A stretch of DNA of 25,246 bases from Pseudomonadota bacterium (lineage in GTDB: Bacteria > Myxococcota_A > Polyangia > Haliangiales > Haliangiaceae). The stretch spans positions 1 to 25,246 of the forward strand of contig JAEYYV010000189.1 in the NCBI GenBank assembly GCA_023428295.1, read 5' to 3'. This document shows, piece after piece, positions 17,486 through 25,182 of the stretch (the first letter of the stretch is position 1; the number at the start of each line of letters is the position of its first letter). A program made the position numbers and the translations under genes. Under the pieces are notes generated by a model that was not told the DNA's origin, ran no database searches, and saw only the letters and a program-made list of their open reading frames with translations.

Positions 17486-18450
17486 TTACACGTCGATCGC
17501 TGCTAGTTGGCGATCGACTTCGCGCACGAGATCCGAGGCCGGGAGCGGGACGCCCTCGCGGACGGCGGCCACCGTGCGCTCGATGACCGAGGGATCGCGA
17601 AGGATGCGCCGGTGGCCGAGGCCCTCCGTGGCTTCGAGGCGGGCGTGCGGCCAGAGCTGCGCGAGGCGTTCGCCATGGGCGAAGGGGACCTCGCGATCAT
17701 CGCGATCGTGGAACACGAGCAGCGAGGAGTCGCGCTCGCCGAGCAGGTGCTGGAGGCGCAGGTCCTCGACGCCGATGCCGGCGGATGCGCAGAGCTGCTG
17801 CTCGAAGAGTGCGCGCTCGACGTCGTCGAGACCGACGCTCTTGCAGAAGCGCTCGACGGAGTCCGGTACGAGCGCGTTCGGTGAGAGGAAGACGTTGCGA
17901 GGCGCGTCGATGCCGCCGCGAGCGTGGGCGAGCATGACGGCGGGCGCGCCGAAGGAGTGCGCGATGATCGCGTGGAGCGGGCCGACGGCCTTGGCCACGT
18001 CGACGACGGTGTCGGCGTGGTCGGTCAGATAGAGGCGGGAGCCGGGCGAGTCGCCGTGCGCGGGTGCGTCGAAGGTGACGACGGAGAGGCCGGCGCGGAC
18101 GAGCGGCTCGACGAACGCGCCGAGCTGAGCGCCGCGACCTTCCCAGCCGTGGACGAGGAGGACCGTCGGGCCGATGCCCCAGCGCCACGCGACGACCTGC
18201 GTGCGTTGGCCGTTCCACCGAGGGGAGCGGAGGTTGACGTCGATCGTGAATCGGCGAGCCGTGGCGAGAATCCGGTTCTCGCGGGAGGGGCGCGTGAGCG
18301 ACGCGGGGAAGTGAACAGTCGTTCGGCAAGGCTCGCACCGACATTGTCGGAGAGGGCGAACGCGGTTTGGAGCGCGGCTCGCACGAGTCGGACCGCTGTA
18401 GGCGAACGAACGGTCGTGCTATTTCTGGGCGTGGGTGAAGGATGAAGCAC
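17486..18450 (-). pseudogene. Alpha/beta hydrolase, frameshifted near the N-terminus
   Basis: The gene begins at a GTG (18450) with GAGGAG six bases upstream, 25 bases after the tetR stop. The first frame reads MLHPSPTPRNSTTVRSPTAV, then LVRAALQTAFALSDNVGASL and onward to about LFTSPRRSRAP. The frame then changes and continues as SRENRILATARRFTIDVNL and the full hydrolase fold to the stop at 17486. Adding one G in the G run at 18287-18290 joins them into a 321-aa protein. Visible hallmarks are the oxyanion region (LLVHGWEGRG), the nucleophile Ser in AHSFGAP (Ala replaces the usual first Gly), an acid-bearing loop (VFHDRDDREVPF) and the catalytic His in GLGHRRI. The substrate cannot be told. 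The single-base loss in a G/C run may be an assembly error rather than true inactivation. Confidence 0.8.
18408..18424. repeat. Second copy of the TetR operator sequence, inside the hydrolase start
   Basis: GAACGGTCGTGCTATTT here matches 17 of 17 bases with the tetR promoter region (19096-19112). Only one half of the palindrome is kept. It lies about 26-42 bases inside the hydrolase reading frame, where no promoter boxes are visible. It could be an auxiliary TetR site or mark a later true start, such as the GTG at 18384. Confidence 0.5.
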
Positions 18451-18475
18451 GGAAGTCTCCTCGGGGATGGCGGCG

Positions 18476-19084
18476 TTATCTGGAACGTCGGTCGGCCGAC
18501 GGCGTGGGACGGGCGGCGTCCACCAAGCGCTCGAACGCCTGGCGGCCGCGCTCGAGCGCGCGGGGAGCGTGGAGGAAGCGGAAGTACGTGTGGAGTCCGA
18601 GCATGATGCTGTACTCCTCGAAGGCGAACTGCTCGGTATCGAGGTCCGCGCGGAAGTGGCCTTCGCTGACGGCGATGCGCGCGGCTTTGTGTAGCTCGTC
18701 GATCCAGTCCTTGCACGACTGCATGAGCGCATCGCGGGGAGCGCCAGGACGATCGTCGAGCTCGGCCGTTGCACCGACGAAGAAACAACCGCCGGCGGCG
18801 GTGCCCCACGCGAGCCAGTTCTCGAACAGCGCACGGACACGCGTCTCGCCGCGAGGCTGACGGAGTGCGGGGACCATCACGGCTTGCACGAACTGGCGCG
18901 AGGCTTCCTCGATGACGGCGACCTCGAGCGCCTCCTTGGATCCGAAGTGCGCGAACAGGCCGCTCTTGGACAGGCCGGTGGCTTCGGCGAGGCGGCCGAT
19001 GGAGAGGCCAGACACGCCGATCACGTTGGCGAGCTCGAACGCTCTCGCCAGGATCGCTTGTCGGGTCTCTTCACCTTTGGCCAT
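18476..19084 (-). CDS. TetR/AcrR-family transcriptional repressor
   Basis: This 202-aa protein has the N-terminal TetR helix-turn-helix (about residues 8-52, with TRQAILARAFELANVIGVSG and TGLSKSGLFAHFGSKEAL). A helical ligand-binding domain follows, with a TetR_C-like WLAWGTAAGGCFFVGATAEL and YSIMLGLHTYFRFLHAP. The ATG at 19084 is chosen over the upstream in-frame GTG at 19117 because the latter lies in the -35 box. The gene is followed after 25 bases by the alpha/beta hydrolase on the same strand. Together they form a likely two-gene operon in which the repressor controls a detoxifying or lipid-acting hydrolase in response to an unknown small molecule. Confidence 0.92.
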   Translation of the reverse strand: MAKGEETRQAILARAFELANVIGVSGLSIGRLAEATGLSKSGLFAHFGSKEALEVAVIEEASRQFVQAVMVPALRQPRGETRVRALFENWLAWGTAAGGCFFVGATAELDDRPGAPRDALMQSCKDWIDELHKAARIAVSEGHFRADLDTEQFAFEEYSIMLGLHTYFRFLHAPRALERGRQAFERLVDAARPTPSADRRSR

Positions 19085-19089
19085 GACGC

Positions 19090-19117
19090 AGGATAGAACG
19101 GTCGTGCTATTTGTCAA
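19090..19117 (-). promoter_or_regulatory. tetR promoter with operator palindrome between -35 and -10
   Basis: On the minus strand TTGACA (19112-19117) is followed after 16 bases by TATCCT (19090-19095). The palindrome ATAGAACGGTCGTGCTAT (19093-19110) fills the spacer and is symmetric at all but four positions (two pairs). The -10 ends only five bases before the ATG and there is no ribosome binding site, so the mRNA should be leaderless. TetR binding here would block RNA polymerase and give autorepression. Confidence 0.8.
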
Positions 19118-19227
19118 CCTGCTCGTAGTATCTCGGCCGGCATGGACTGTTCCCGAGTCCTTCGTTGGTCTCCTAACCCGTTGAACGCACTGGCCTGTCG
19201 CAGCCGGTTAAGGTTCGATGTGCAGTG

Positions 19228-20058
19228 ATGGCGCGCGAGCGACTCGACAAAGTCATGCTGGATCGCGGGCTCGTCACGAGCCGCGAACGTGCGCGCGCGC
19301 TGATCATGGCGGGCAAGGTCCGCGTGAACGGGATGGCGGAGAGCAAGCCGGGCACGCTCGTCGCCGCGGAGGCCGAGGTCACGCTGCTCGAGGAGGATCA
19401 CCCGTACGTCTCGCGCGGGGGGCTCAAGCTCGTGAAGGGGCTCGACGCGTTCGCGATCGATCCGACGAGCATGACCGCGCTCGATATCGGCGCGTCGACG
19501 GGCGGCTTCACCGACGTGCTTCTGCGTCGCGGTGCTGCGCGTGTGTACGCGATCGATGTCGGCTATGGCCAGCTCGCGTGGTCGCTGCGACAAGACTCGC
19601 GCGTCGTGGTGCTCGAGCGCGCGAACGTTCGGAACCTCGATCTCGCGCTCGTTCCCGAGCCCGCGGACATCGCGGTGATCGACGTGTCGTTCATCTCGCT
19701 CACGCTCGTGTTGCCGCGCATTCGCGAGCTGATGCGCGAGCCGTACGGCAAGCCGATCGTCGCGCTCGTGAAGCCGCAGTTCGAGGTCGGTCGCGATCAG
19801 GTCGGCAAAGGCGGCGTCGTGCGCGACGAAGCCGCGCGTCGCGGTGCGATCGAGAAGGTACGCACGTGGGCCGCAGCGAACGGCTTCACCACGCACGAGC
19901 ACGTGGAGTCGCCGATCACGGGACCGGCGGGAAACATCGAGTATCTTCTGCTGCTCCGAACGGCGGCGCTGGGGCTCGTCGAATCTCCGGCGCAGCCGGC
20001 ATCCGACGAGCCCGCTACATCTGACGAGCCCGCTACATCTGACGAGCCCGCCGACTAG
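19228..20058 (+). CDS. tlyA: TlyA-family rRNA 2'-O-methyltransferase (hemolysin A-like)
   Basis: This 276-aa protein has an N-terminal S4 RNA-binding domain (about residues 3-60, with RLDKVMLDRGLVTSRERARA). The linker YVSRGGLKL and an FtsJ-type methyltransferase domain (about 62-240) follow. The SAM-binding motif is ALDIGASTGGFTDVLL. Candidate K-D-K-E catalytic residues are K67, D142, K172 (LVKPQFEVG) and E228 (GNIEYLL). The family methylates ribose of 16S and/or 23S rRNA from SAM; some members are linked to capreomycin sensitivity. The start may be the ATG at 19228 or the GTG just before it; a weak AAGG lies upstream. The C-terminus carries an unusual acidic tail made of an SDEPAT repeat. 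The gene is divergent from tetR and converges on the OmpA-type gene with one base between. Confidence 0.93.
   Translation: MARERLDKVMLDRGLVTSRERARALIMAGKVRVNGMAESKPGTLVAAEAEVTLLEEDHPYVSRGGLKLVKGLDAFAIDPTSMTALDIGASTGGFTDVLLRRGAARVYAIDVGYGQLAWSLRQDSRVVVLERANVRNLDLALVPEPADIAVIDVSFISLTLVLPRIRELMREPYGKPIVALVKPQFEVGRDQVGKGGVVRDEAARRGAIEKVRTWAAANGFTTHEHVESPITGPAGNIEYLLLLRTAALGLVESPAQPASDEPATSDEPATSDEPAD
20000..20052 (+). repeat. 18-bp tandem repeat encoding the tlyA tail
   Basis: Three nearly identical copies of an 18-base unit (CATCTGACGAGCCCGCTA) encode SDEPAT repeats at the end of the methyltransferase. They lie beyond the catalytic domain and probably vary in copy number between strains. Confidence 0.85.
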
Positions 20059-20059
20059 G

Positions 20060-20860
20060 CTACTTGGTGAGATCGTCGAGCGACGGGAGGTCGCTGATGT
20101 TGGGCTGCAGCACGATCTCGATGCGGCGGTTCTGCGCGCGATGCTCGGCGGAGTCGTTTGCGACGACGGGATCGAACTCGGCGAAGCCCGCGGCTGCGAG
20201 CACCTTGCCGCTCATGCCCTTGGAGATGAGGAAGCGCACGACCTCGACGGCGCGCGCGGTGGACAGCTCCCAGTTCGACGGAAACTCGCGCGTCTTGATC
20301 GGCAGATCGTCGGTGTGGCCGGCCACGAGGAAGTCGCGATCCGGAACCGTGGCGAGCACCTGCGCGACCTCCTGGAGCGCGGCCTTGCCGTCGGCCTTGA
20401 CCGAGGTCTTGCCCGAATCGAAGAGGATGTCGTTCGGCAGCGCGATGATCATGCGGCCGTCGCGGATCACCACCTTGAGCTTGCCGCTGTCGATCATGGA
20501 GCGGAGCTTGGTGAGCAGGTTCTTGAACGTCGCGAGGCGCGCGTCGGCGGCGGCCTTTGCTTTGCGGAGCTCCTCGAGGCGCTGCTGCGCGTCGGCGTTG
20601 TCCTTTGCGAGCGAGTCGACGTTCTCTCCGAGCTCCTTCAGGCGCCGCTCCATCGTGCCGTTCATGGCCGTGGTCTCGTCGAGATTCTTCGTCGTGTCGT
20701 CGAGCTTCTTGGTGAGATCCGCGATCTGTTTGTCGAGATCCGCGGAGTGCTCCTTCTCTTGCTTCAGCTCGGCGAGGGTCTTCTCGTGCGTGCTGGAGCG
20801 AACGCACGCGGGCACCGACAACGCGATGACGATTGCGAATAGCGACGTACGGAGTCTCAT
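20060..20860 (-). CDS. OmpA/MotB-family peptidoglycan-binding lipoprotein
   Basis: This 266-aa protein starts at the ATG at 20860. A lipoprotein signal peptide (MRLRTSLFAIVIALSVPA followed by C19) precedes a long coiled coil (about residues 25-125, with KQIADLTKKLDDTTKNLDE). An OmpA-like domain follows (about 135-255): NDILFDSGKTSVKADGKAAL, HTDDLPI, NWELSTARAVEVVRFL and QNRRIEIVL. The family anchors the outer membrane to peptidoglycan. The Asp of HTDD and the Arg of NRR are the usual diaminopimelate-binding residues. Longer upstream starts run into the neighbouring dehydrogenase and are unlikely. No clear ribosome binding site is seen, but TACAAC lies seven bases before the ATG, so a leaderless message is possible. 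It may be the last gene after the dehydrogenase, with a 73-base gap. Confidence 0.92.
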   Translation of the reverse strand: MRLRTSLFAIVIALSVPACVRSSTHEKTLAELKQEKEHSADLDKQIADLTKKLDDTTKNLDETTAMNGTMERRLKELGENVDSLAKDNADAQQRLEELRKAKAAADARLATFKNLLTKLRSMIDSGKLKVVIRDGRMIIALPNDILFDSGKTSVKADGKAALQEVAQVLATVPDRDFLVAGHTDDLPIKTREFPSNWELSTARAVEVVRFLISKGMSGKVLAAAGFAEFDPVVANDSAEHRAQNRRIEIVLQPNISDLPSLDDLTK

Positions 20861-20933
20861 GCGGCCGGTTGTATCACGCACTTTCTCGAAGACGGTCGAG
20901 GTCTCCCGGCGTTCACCGCCGCGAAGCAGTAGT

Positions 20934-21731
20934 TCACGTGACGGGCGGTGGGCCGTACGCGAGCGCGAACCAACTCGCTGCATTCGTCGCGGACCATCCA
21001 ACGCGATACGCCTTCGGATAGATGACGCGCGCTTCGTTGTTGTCGATCGCGCGCGCGATGAGCGTCGCGAGCTCGTCGGGATCGCCGACGGGTGCAAAGC
21101 GACCGAACATGCCGCCGCCGCCGTACGCATCACGCGCGCCTTGCTCGAGCGGCGACTTCACGGGGCCGGGATAGACGGTGATGACGCGAATCCCATGCGG
21201 CGCGAGATCCGCGCGTGCGATCTCGCTGGCCATCGCGAGCCCGGCCTTGGCCGCGCCGTAGTACGCGCAGCCCATGAGCGGCACCTTGCCGGCCATGCTC
21301 GAGATGTTGACGATGACACCACGCGCACCGCGCTGGACCATCGCGTTCACGACGAGATCCTGCAGCCGCAGGGGCGCGAGAACATCGATCGCGAGGAGCG
21401 CCTCGGCGTCGTTCCAGTCCCACGTGGCGACGTGACGGACCCACATGACGCCGGCGCAGTTGACGAGTCCGTCGAGAGGCTCGTGGGCTTCGATCTGCGC
21501 GACCACGTTCGGCAGCGATGCGACGTCTCGCAGATCCGCCGCGTGCGTGCTCGCGTTGCCGAGCTCGGTTGCGAGCGCGCTCGTCGTGGAGGCATCGCGA
21601 TCGAGCAGCGCGAGTCGCGTCGATGGCCACATCGCTCGCATGCGACGCGCAACGGCGCTGCCGATCGCGCCTGCCGCGCCGGTGATCAAGACGTGCCGCG
21701 GGGCTTCGAGCTTCTTGGACTTCTTCTTCAT
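20934..21731 (-). CDS. Short-chain dehydrogenase/reductase (SDR)
   Basis: This 265-aa classical SDR has a Rossmann fold. The cofactor motif is LITGAAGAIGSAVARR, followed by NCAG (VNCAGVMWV), the catalytic Ser in VNISSMAGK, and Tyr and Lys in YYGAAKAG. An Asp ends strand 2 (LALLDRD), which favours NAD(H) over NADP(H). The ATG at 21731 is chosen because the upstream in-frame start lies inside the permease gene. The lysine-rich first residues (MKKKSKKLEAP) are unusual. It follows the ABC permease by seven bases and is probably the third gene of that operon. The substrate is unknown. Confidence 0.92.
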   Translation of the reverse strand: MKKKSKKLEAPRHVLITGAAGAIGSAVARRMRAMWPSTRLALLDRDASTTSALATELGNASTHAADLRDVASLPNVVAQIEAHEPLDGLVNCAGVMWVRHVATWDWNDAEALLAIDVLAPLRLQDLVVNAMVQRGARGVIVNISSMAGKVPLMGCAYYGAAKAGLAMASEIARADLAPHGIRVITVYPGPVKSPLEQGARDAYGGGGMFGRFAPVGDPDELATLIARAIDNNEARVIYPKAYRVGWSATNAASWFALAYGPPPVT

Positions 21732-21738
21732 GATGGGA

Positions 21739-22437
21739 TCAGAACTCGGTGTTCTTGAAGATGCGCGCCGCGACAAACCCGAGTGCGATGGCGATGCCGA
21801 ACGACACGAGCATGATCAGCCAGAACTGGTTGGGCAGGATGCCGAGATAGATCGGCAGCATCGGGACGAATGCCAGGTTCTGACCGAGATAGAGGATCAG
21901 GATCACCGCCGCGAGGATCGACTTCGACAGCGTGCCGAACACGACGCCAACGCCCGTGGAGATCGCGATGACACCGACGAGCGACACGAGCGGCTTCACC
22001 AGATCGGCGAAGTCGGTGGCAGTGACGGGAGCTCCGCGCAGCCAATCGACGAGCAGGCCCGCGACGATGGACGCCACGCACGCGATCGCCACGCACGTGA
22101 AGACCGCGATGAACTTGGCCCACACGATCGCGGCGCGCGGGATCGGGCGGATCACGAACAGCTCGTAGACCTTGCGATTGCGCTCGCTCACGAGATCCAC
22201 CGCGACCATCAGCGCTGCCACCGTGCCGGCGAGGCTCGACATGAGGAACGCCACGAACGATGTCGCCGTGAAGTGCTGGCGCGAGAGTCCCTGCGACTCG
22301 AACATCTCGTCGGGCAACAGCAAGTACGCGCCCATCGCGAGGAGCGGAAGCACGACCCACATGACGATCATCACCTTCGACTTCGCGAAGCCGACGAGCT
22401 CGTCGCGCAAGAGCAGGCGAGTGGGGGAGCGAGGCAT
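21739..22437 (-). CDS. ABC-2-type transporter permease
   Basis: This 232-aa membrane protein has about six hydrophobic helices, for example VMIVMWVVLPLLAMGAYLLL, FIAVFTCVAIACVASIVAGL and FWLIMLVSFGIAIALGFVA. The cytoplasmic ERNRKVYELFVIRPIPRAAI segment is typical of ABC-2 permeases and couples to the ATPase. Its ATG overlaps the ATPase stop codon by one base (TGATG), so the two are translationally coupled and form one exporter. The substrate is not known. Confidence 0.92.
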   Translation of the reverse strand: MPRSPTRLLLRDELVGFAKSKVMIVMWVVLPLLAMGAYLLLPDEMFESQGLSRQHFTATSFVAFLMSSLAGTVAALMVAVDLVSERNRKVYELFVIRPIPRAAIVWAKFIAVFTCVAIACVASIVAGLLVDWLRGAPVTATDFADLVKPLVSLVGVIAISTGVGVVFGTLSKSILAAVILILYLGQNLAFVPMLPIYLGILPNQFWLIMLVSFGIAIALGFVAARIFKNTEF

Positions 22438-23480
22438 CAGTTGGCTCCCTCGGTTTCGGATGGATCGACCGCGGTGGCGGCGTCGGACTTCGTGGGTGGC
22501 TCGACAGGCTTCGTGGGCGCCGGCGCGTGGAGTGCGGGGAGTGCGGCGAGCGCAGCCTCGTCGGCGCGCTTGATGTACTCGGCGAAGACATCGTCGAGGT
22601 TGGGCACGGCGACGCCGACCTTGCGGATCCGTCCGTCACCGGCGAGCGTGCGCTCGATGATCGTGTGAACGACGGCGTCGGAGTCCGTGCCGTCGGGGAG
22701 GCGAATGCGCCAGTCGTCGGGCTTGCGCTCGGTGGCCTTGCCGAGGTTGGCGATGAAGTCGGTGGACGAGGGGCGCTTGGCGAAGGCGACCTCGATATCC
22801 GTCGGCAACCCGAAGTCGTTCACGAGATCGCGAATCGACCCCGAGGTCGCCAGCTTTCCGCGATGAAGGATGCCGATCCGATCGGCGACATCCTCGACGT
22901 CCGACAAGATGTGCGACGAGAACAACACGGTAGTGCCCGCGCGGCGACGCTCGCGAATCACTTCCTTGAGCAGATTGCGGCTCGGTGGATCGAGTCCTTC
23001 GAGCGGCTCGTCGAGGACCAAGAGACGCGGCTCGTGAAGGAGCGCCTGGATGAGGCCGAGCTTCTGCGTCATGCCGCCCGATAGCTCTTTGACCTTCTTG
23101 AACCGCGAGTCGAGGAGGCCGAAGCGCTCGAGGAGTCGGGGGATGCGCGTGCGACGATCCTCGGCGGGGACGCCGGACAACTCACCGAGCGAGTCGAGCG
23201 CGCTGTCCACGGTGCGCCAGTTCTGGAAGCCGCAGGACTGCGGCATGAAGCCGATGAGCCGGTGCGCGGGCGTCTGCTTGATGTCCGTGCCGCCGACGCG
23301 AATCGTGCCCTCGTACTTCGCGACGAGCCCGGCGAGGATCTTCAGCGTGGTGGTCTTGCCGGCGCCGTTCGGTCCGATATAGCCGAACACCTCGCCTTCG
23401 CGGATGTCGAACGAGACTCCGTCGAGGACGGTCTGCGCGTAGTACTTCTTGCGGACGTTTTCGATCTCGACCAGCGCCAC
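22437..23480 (-). CDS. ABC transporter ATP-binding protein
   Basis: This 347-aa ATPase drives the adjacent permease. The GTG at 23480 is chosen over an upstream in-frame start because AAGGAG lies four bases before it. Visible motifs are Walker A GPNGAGKTT (residues 36-44), the Q-loop FMPQS, the signature LSGGM, Walker B LLVLDEPLEGLD and the switch His in SSHIL. A C-terminal accessory region follows (about 225-310), ending in VAVPNLDDVFAEYIKRA, as in ABC-2 (CcmA/NatA-like) ATPases. The last ~35 residues are a disordered Ala/Pro/Thr tail (APAPTKPVEPPTKSDAA). Operon order is ATPase, permease, dehydrogenase. Confidence 0.94.
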   Translation of the reverse strand: MALVEIENVRKKYYAQTVLDGVSFDIREGEVFGYIGPNGAGKTTTLKILAGLVAKYEGTIRVGGTDIKQTPAHRLIGFMPQSCGFQNWRTVDSALDSLGELSGVPAEDRRTRIPRLLERFGLLDSRFKKVKELSGGMTQKLGLIQALLHEPRLLVLDEPLEGLDPPSRNLLKEVIRERRRAGTTVLFSSHILSDVEDVADRIGILHRGKLATSGSIRDLVNDFGLPTDIEVAFAKRPSSTDFIANLGKATERKPDDWRIRLPDGTDSDAVVHTIIERTLAGDGRIRKVGVAVPNLDDVFAEYIKRADEAALAALPALHAPAPTKPVEPPTKSDAATAVDPSETEGAN

Positions 23481-23630
23481 GCAGCTCCTTCTTACCACGG
23501 TGTTCAGCGCGCTTCGCTCTCGCGTCACGCGGGCGTTCGATGCGCGTAGACGCGATCGCGTTTCGCGATGCGGTCGGGGACTGCGCTTCGCGTTCGCGTC
23601 TCTCGCACGAGCGTCTGGTAGTGTGAGGTC

Positions 23631-25175
23631 GTGCGGATCGCGTCGCTCGACGTCTCGCAGCTCGCGTCCGCGCGAAGCGTGCTCGCCGCATCGTGCGCGT
23701 ACGATCGCGCCGACGTCGTCGCGAACGAGAAGCTATTCGGGCTCGGGCTCGAAGGCGCGCCGATCGCGATCGGTGCGTGGATGTCGAGCAGCGAGCTCGC
23801 AGCCGGAGCATCGAGCACATCCGGCGGCTCGACGTCGGGTAGGTCGGGCGACTCGCGTGCATCGCGTGCATCGAGCGCGTCGGGCAGTGTGAGTGCATCG
23901 AGTGCGAGTGCGTCGAGTGGGTCGGGTAGTGCGCGTGCATCGAGCGCGTCGGGCAGTGCGAGTGCATCGAGTGCATCGAGTGCGTCGGGTAGTGCGAGTG
24001 CATCGAGTGCGTCGGGTAGTGCGAGTGCATCGGGCGGTGACTACGGAGGCGAAGTGCTGGTCGGCGTCGCCGCGCTGTGCACGAACCGCATCCGCGTGCT
24101 CGCCGTCGCGCCCGATGCCCGCGGCCGTGGCGTCGGGAGCGCGTTGCTCGCTGCATGCGAGGACACGGCGCGCGCTGCAGGGGTGACGACGCTGCGCACG
24201 CTCGACGAGCCGGGCAACTATCTCGCGCCGGGCATCGACGATCGCAACGTCGAGACGATCGCGTGGCTCGAGCGGCGCGGTTGGCAGCGCTCGGGCGAGC
24301 TTCGCGAGAACGTGCTGATCCACGTGCGCGACAACCCGCGAGTCTCACGAGCGCGCGCCGACGAGCTCGTCGCCTCGTGCGCGGCACGCGGGTACGAAGT
24401 GCGGCGCGCTCGCTCCGACGAGTACGCGCTGCTCGACGCGGTGTCGTCGGAGTTTGGCGGCGCATGGCCCTTCGAGCTCGCACGTGCGCTCGACGTTACA
24501 GGCGCATCGCCGGGCGGATCGACGGGCGCATCACCCGGCGCATCGCCGAGCGCATCGTCGGGTGCGTTGCCAGGCGCATCGTCGGGCGCGTTGTCAGGCG
24601 GATCGACGGGCGCATCACCGGGCGCATCGCCGGACGCATTGCCAGGCGCATCGCCGGGCGCATCGCGGGGCGGATCGCCGAGCGGATCGACGGGTGGATC
24701 GCCGGGCGCATCGCCGGGCGCATTGCCAGGCGCATCGACGGGCGCATCGCGAGGCGGATCGACGGGCGGATCGCCGAGCGGATCGACGGGCGCATCGACG
24801 GGCGGATCGCGAGGCGGCTCGACGGGCGGATCGCCGAGCGGATCGACGGGCGGATCGCCGAGCGCATCGACGGGCGGATCGCCGAGCGCATCGCAACAAC
24901 CGGGAGTGCATGTCGCGTTGCGCGATGGCGCGTACTGCGCGTTCGCGGCGCACGATGGCAATAACGCCGGACTCGGCTGGTTCGGACCGACGGGCACGTG
25001 GCCCGCTCATCGCGGCAACGGGCTGGGCGAAGCGCTGTTGGTCGCGTGTCTCGTCGATGTGGCCGTCGCCCACGAGTACTGCGAGGTCGCGTGGATCGGG
25101 CCGCGCCCGTTCTACGACAAGGTCGCGGGCGTCGCGTTTGATCGCCGGTTCGTGCTCCTGACGAAGGCTCTTTGA
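23631..25175 (+). CDS. Double GNAT-domain acetyltransferase with two long low-complexity insertions
   Basis: This 514-aa protein contains two GNAT-like units. The first has its N-terminal strand and helices at residues 1-52 and its acetyl-CoA core at about 137-232; motif A is VLAVAPDARGRGVGSALL. The second runs from about 240 to the end, with a weaker motif A (HRGNGLGEALLVA). Each is split by a repeat insertion. Residues 53-136 are Ser/Ala/Gly-rich, placed in the beta2-beta3 hairpin of unit one. Residues 291-422 are about 33 units of four residues such as GASP or GGST, placed before beta2 of unit two. Both insertions are in frame, and fold elements resume cleanly on either side. The GTG start has GAGG two bases upstream, which is close. 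The family transfers acetyl groups from acetyl-CoA to amines; the acceptor here is unknown. It is divergent from the ABC ATPase. Confidence 0.88.
   Translation: MRIASLDVSQLASARSVLAASCAYDRADVVANEKLFGLGLEGAPIAIGAWMSSSELAAGASSTSGGSTSGRSGDSRASRASSASGSVSASSASASSGSGSARASSASGSASASSASSASGSASASSASGSASASGGDYGGEVLVGVAALCTNRIRVLAVAPDARGRGVGSALLAACEDTARAAGVTTLRTLDEPGNYLAPGIDDRNVETIAWLERRGWQRSGELRENVLIHVRDNPRVSRARADELVASCAARGYEVRRARSDEYALLDAVSSEFGGAWPFELARALDVTGASPGGSTGASPGASPSASSGALPGASSGALSGGSTGASPGASPDALPGASPGASRGGSPSGSTGGSPGASPGALPGASTGASRGGSTGGSPSGSTGASTGGSRGGSTGGSPSGSTGGSPSASTGGSPSASQQPGVHVALRDGAYCAFAAHDGNNAGLGWFGPTGTWPAHRGNGLGEALLVACLVDVAVAHEYCEVAWIGPRPFYDKVAGVAFDRRFVLLTKAL
23787..24038 (+). repeat. 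Low-complexity Ser/Ala/Gly repeat, first GNAT insertion
   Basis: The DNA is built from 6-base words such as GCATCG and AGTGCG arranged in imperfect 12- to 27-base periods. It encodes SASS/SASG-type sequence. Because the words are multiples of three, the frame stays open despite copy changes. Confidence 0.85.
24501..24896 (+). repeat. 12-bp tandem repeat, second GNAT insertion
   Basis: About 33 diverged copies of a 12-base unit (GGCGGATCGACG / GGCGCATCGCCG) encode a four-residue G-[AG]-S-[PT] repeat. Variation is mostly at base 5 (G or C) and base 11. Other reading frames also stay open here, which explains spurious overlapping frames. Confidence 0.88.
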
Positions 25176-25182
25176 GCCGTTC

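Noticed and set aside
20064..21758. Long open frame (564 codons) on the plus strand opposite the OmpA and SDR genes
   Set aside because: It is antisense to two recognisable genes, and its Ser/Arg-rich translation shows no family features.
23182..24483. Minus-strand open frame rich in Arg and His repeats
   Set aside because: The repeats mirror the coding repeat of the acetyltransferase, and the rest is a shadow of the ABC ATPase.
24496..24896. Regular short repeats that could suggest a CRISPR array
   Set aside because: The repeats are contiguous 12-base units with no unique spacers and sit in frame inside a coding gene.
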